A stretch of 64,000 nt of DNA from Adiantum capillus-veneris (taxonomy: Eukaryota; Streptophyta; Polypodiopsida; Polypodiales; Pteridaceae). The DNA is taken from contig CM043945.1 of assembly GCA_014529385.2 (NCBI GenBank), positions 2,702,312 through 2,766,311 of the forward strand, written 5' to 3'. Positions 63,435 to 64,000 of this stretch are shown here, in pieces. The notes beneath the pieces were generated by a model, which searched no databases, was not told the origin of the DNA, and saw only the letters and a program-made list of their open reading frames with translations. Made by a program: the position numbers and the translations under genes. Every line of letters begins with the position of its first letter. Positions within the stretch are counted from its first letter, which is position 1.

Positions 63435-64000
63435 TGTTAGCAGCAAGCTAACACGGACAACATTTTTCGGAGTTCTCTTTGTAAAACATTTATTATTTTG
63501 ATAAATTGAGAATATTATAACTCCTATTTTCTCGGATAAACTTTGTAATTAATGAGCCAGGGCTACAAACTTCCAAATTGTATCAGCCAGTCATTACCTA
63601 GCTTTGATAGAACTCCAGATTATTAGTTTTGACCGCCCAAAACCTTGGCTAATGTATAAAAGCCAGTTTTTGTAAGTTTTTATTAAGTTTTTGGATAAGA
63701 AATACACAGCGTGAGCTAACGGCGCTCACTTCTCTCCTTCTCGCGTTTCCTACTCCCTCTCCGGTTGTCACATTGCGATTGCGTTTGTTGCATTGCAACT
63801 ACTGGTAAGAGCTCTACGCACTGACGTAAGCCATTCACAGTATTTTGTAGCTTTTGGCATCGCCGACCTGTGGCCTAATTTCATCATAAATAAGAATTTA
63901 CACTTTTAAAATGAAAACTAAGCATATTGAGTGTAGCTTGAGTTAGATGCGAGTTGTTAGTTGTTTTCCAAGAGATTGACAACCTCTTGTAGCCTCTATG
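63435..64000 (+). repeat. LTR C of gypsy element 2 (runs off right edge)
   Basis: TGTTAGCAGCAAGCTAACAC..., closely similar to LTR B. A TATA box is at about 63653-63660 (TGTATAAAAGCC). It lacks about 270 bp present in LTR B between AACTAAGCATA and GTAGCTTGAGTTAG. The window ends inside the LTR. Confidence 0.9.

Larger units (their letters stand above)
52635..64000 (+). mobile_element. Gypsy element 2: near full-length, runs off right edge
   Basis: Order: LTR B, PBS, leader, gag, protease, RT, RNase H, partial integrase, extra frame, hairpin, polypurine tract, LTR C. The long leader, tRNA-Asp-like PBS and an extra frame downstream of integrase recall the Athila/Tat group. The RT reads FSGYNQ...YMDD. 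Multiple stops and frameshifts in gag-pol mean this copy is dead, apart from the extra frame. Confidence 0.82.

Overview
The window is nuclear DNA of a land plant with a large, repeat-rich genome. Almost everything recognisable is a retrotransposon or its remains: Ty1/copia, Ty3/gypsy and several kinds of LINE. Long (CT)n, (GA)n and (CA)n microsatellites are scattered throughout. The set of families makes me lean towards a non-seed vascular plant such as a fern or lycophyte. The pointers are a LINE whose reverse transcriptase (RT) has the 'DFKKA' and 'ENIQKRF' motifs, a LINE ORF1 of animal-L1 type, and a gypsy lineage with a very long leader. That placement is an inference and is not proven. 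I see no CRISPR array, rRNA or tRNA.

One host gene stands out. The terminal exon of a dihydroneopterin aldolase (FolB, folate biosynthesis) lies at 4129-4321 on the plus strand, intact to its stop. Directly upstream are a LINE 3' end and a (CT)n tract that forms the pyrimidine-rich part of the intron 3' splice site. The earlier exon or exons were not found.

Layout. 1-10.4 kb holds fragments of LINE ORF1 (DUF4283 plus zinc knuckle), gypsy integrase, RNase H and RT, copia pieces, and the FolB exon. 10.4-18.2 kb holds a LINE RT tail, an internally deleted copia element (PBS at 13086, pol 13219-15072), gypsy protease and copia 3'-end scraps, and a copia LTR with PBS (17889-18230). 18673-24199 is a nearly intact copia element on the minus strand, with 192-bp LTRs and the target-site duplication (TSD) CTTCT. 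24345-28782 is a gag-only LTR element with about 1.2-kb LTRs and no pol. It appears to sit inside a LINE whose endonuclease continues at 28783-29460. 31.0-32.5 kb is a LINE with an L1-like ORF1 and a simple-repeat tail. 36.7-38.3 kb is a LINE RT. 38.3-44.7 kb is gypsy material on the minus strand, interrupted by or abutting a 710-bp copia solo LTR (TSD TGAAT).

45.9-64.0 kb is a tandem pair of related gypsy elements sharing their middle LTR. The first (45929-53546) has gag and protease but no RT or integrase. The second (52635 to the right edge) has gag, protease, RT, RNase H, part of integrase, and an extra open frame of 265 codons before the 3' LTR. Its leader carries an array of about 290-bp repeats, each centred on a strongly conserved palindrome.

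How the parts work together: in each LTR element the LTR drives transcription and the PBS binds the tRNA primer. Gag packages the RNA, protease/RT/RNase H/integrase copy and insert it, and the polypurine tract primes plus-strand synthesis. Most copies here are broken. The 18.7-24.2 kb copia needs the fewest repairs: two in-frame stops and one frameshift. Coordinates of decayed domains are approximate, and all family calls come from reading motifs by eye.
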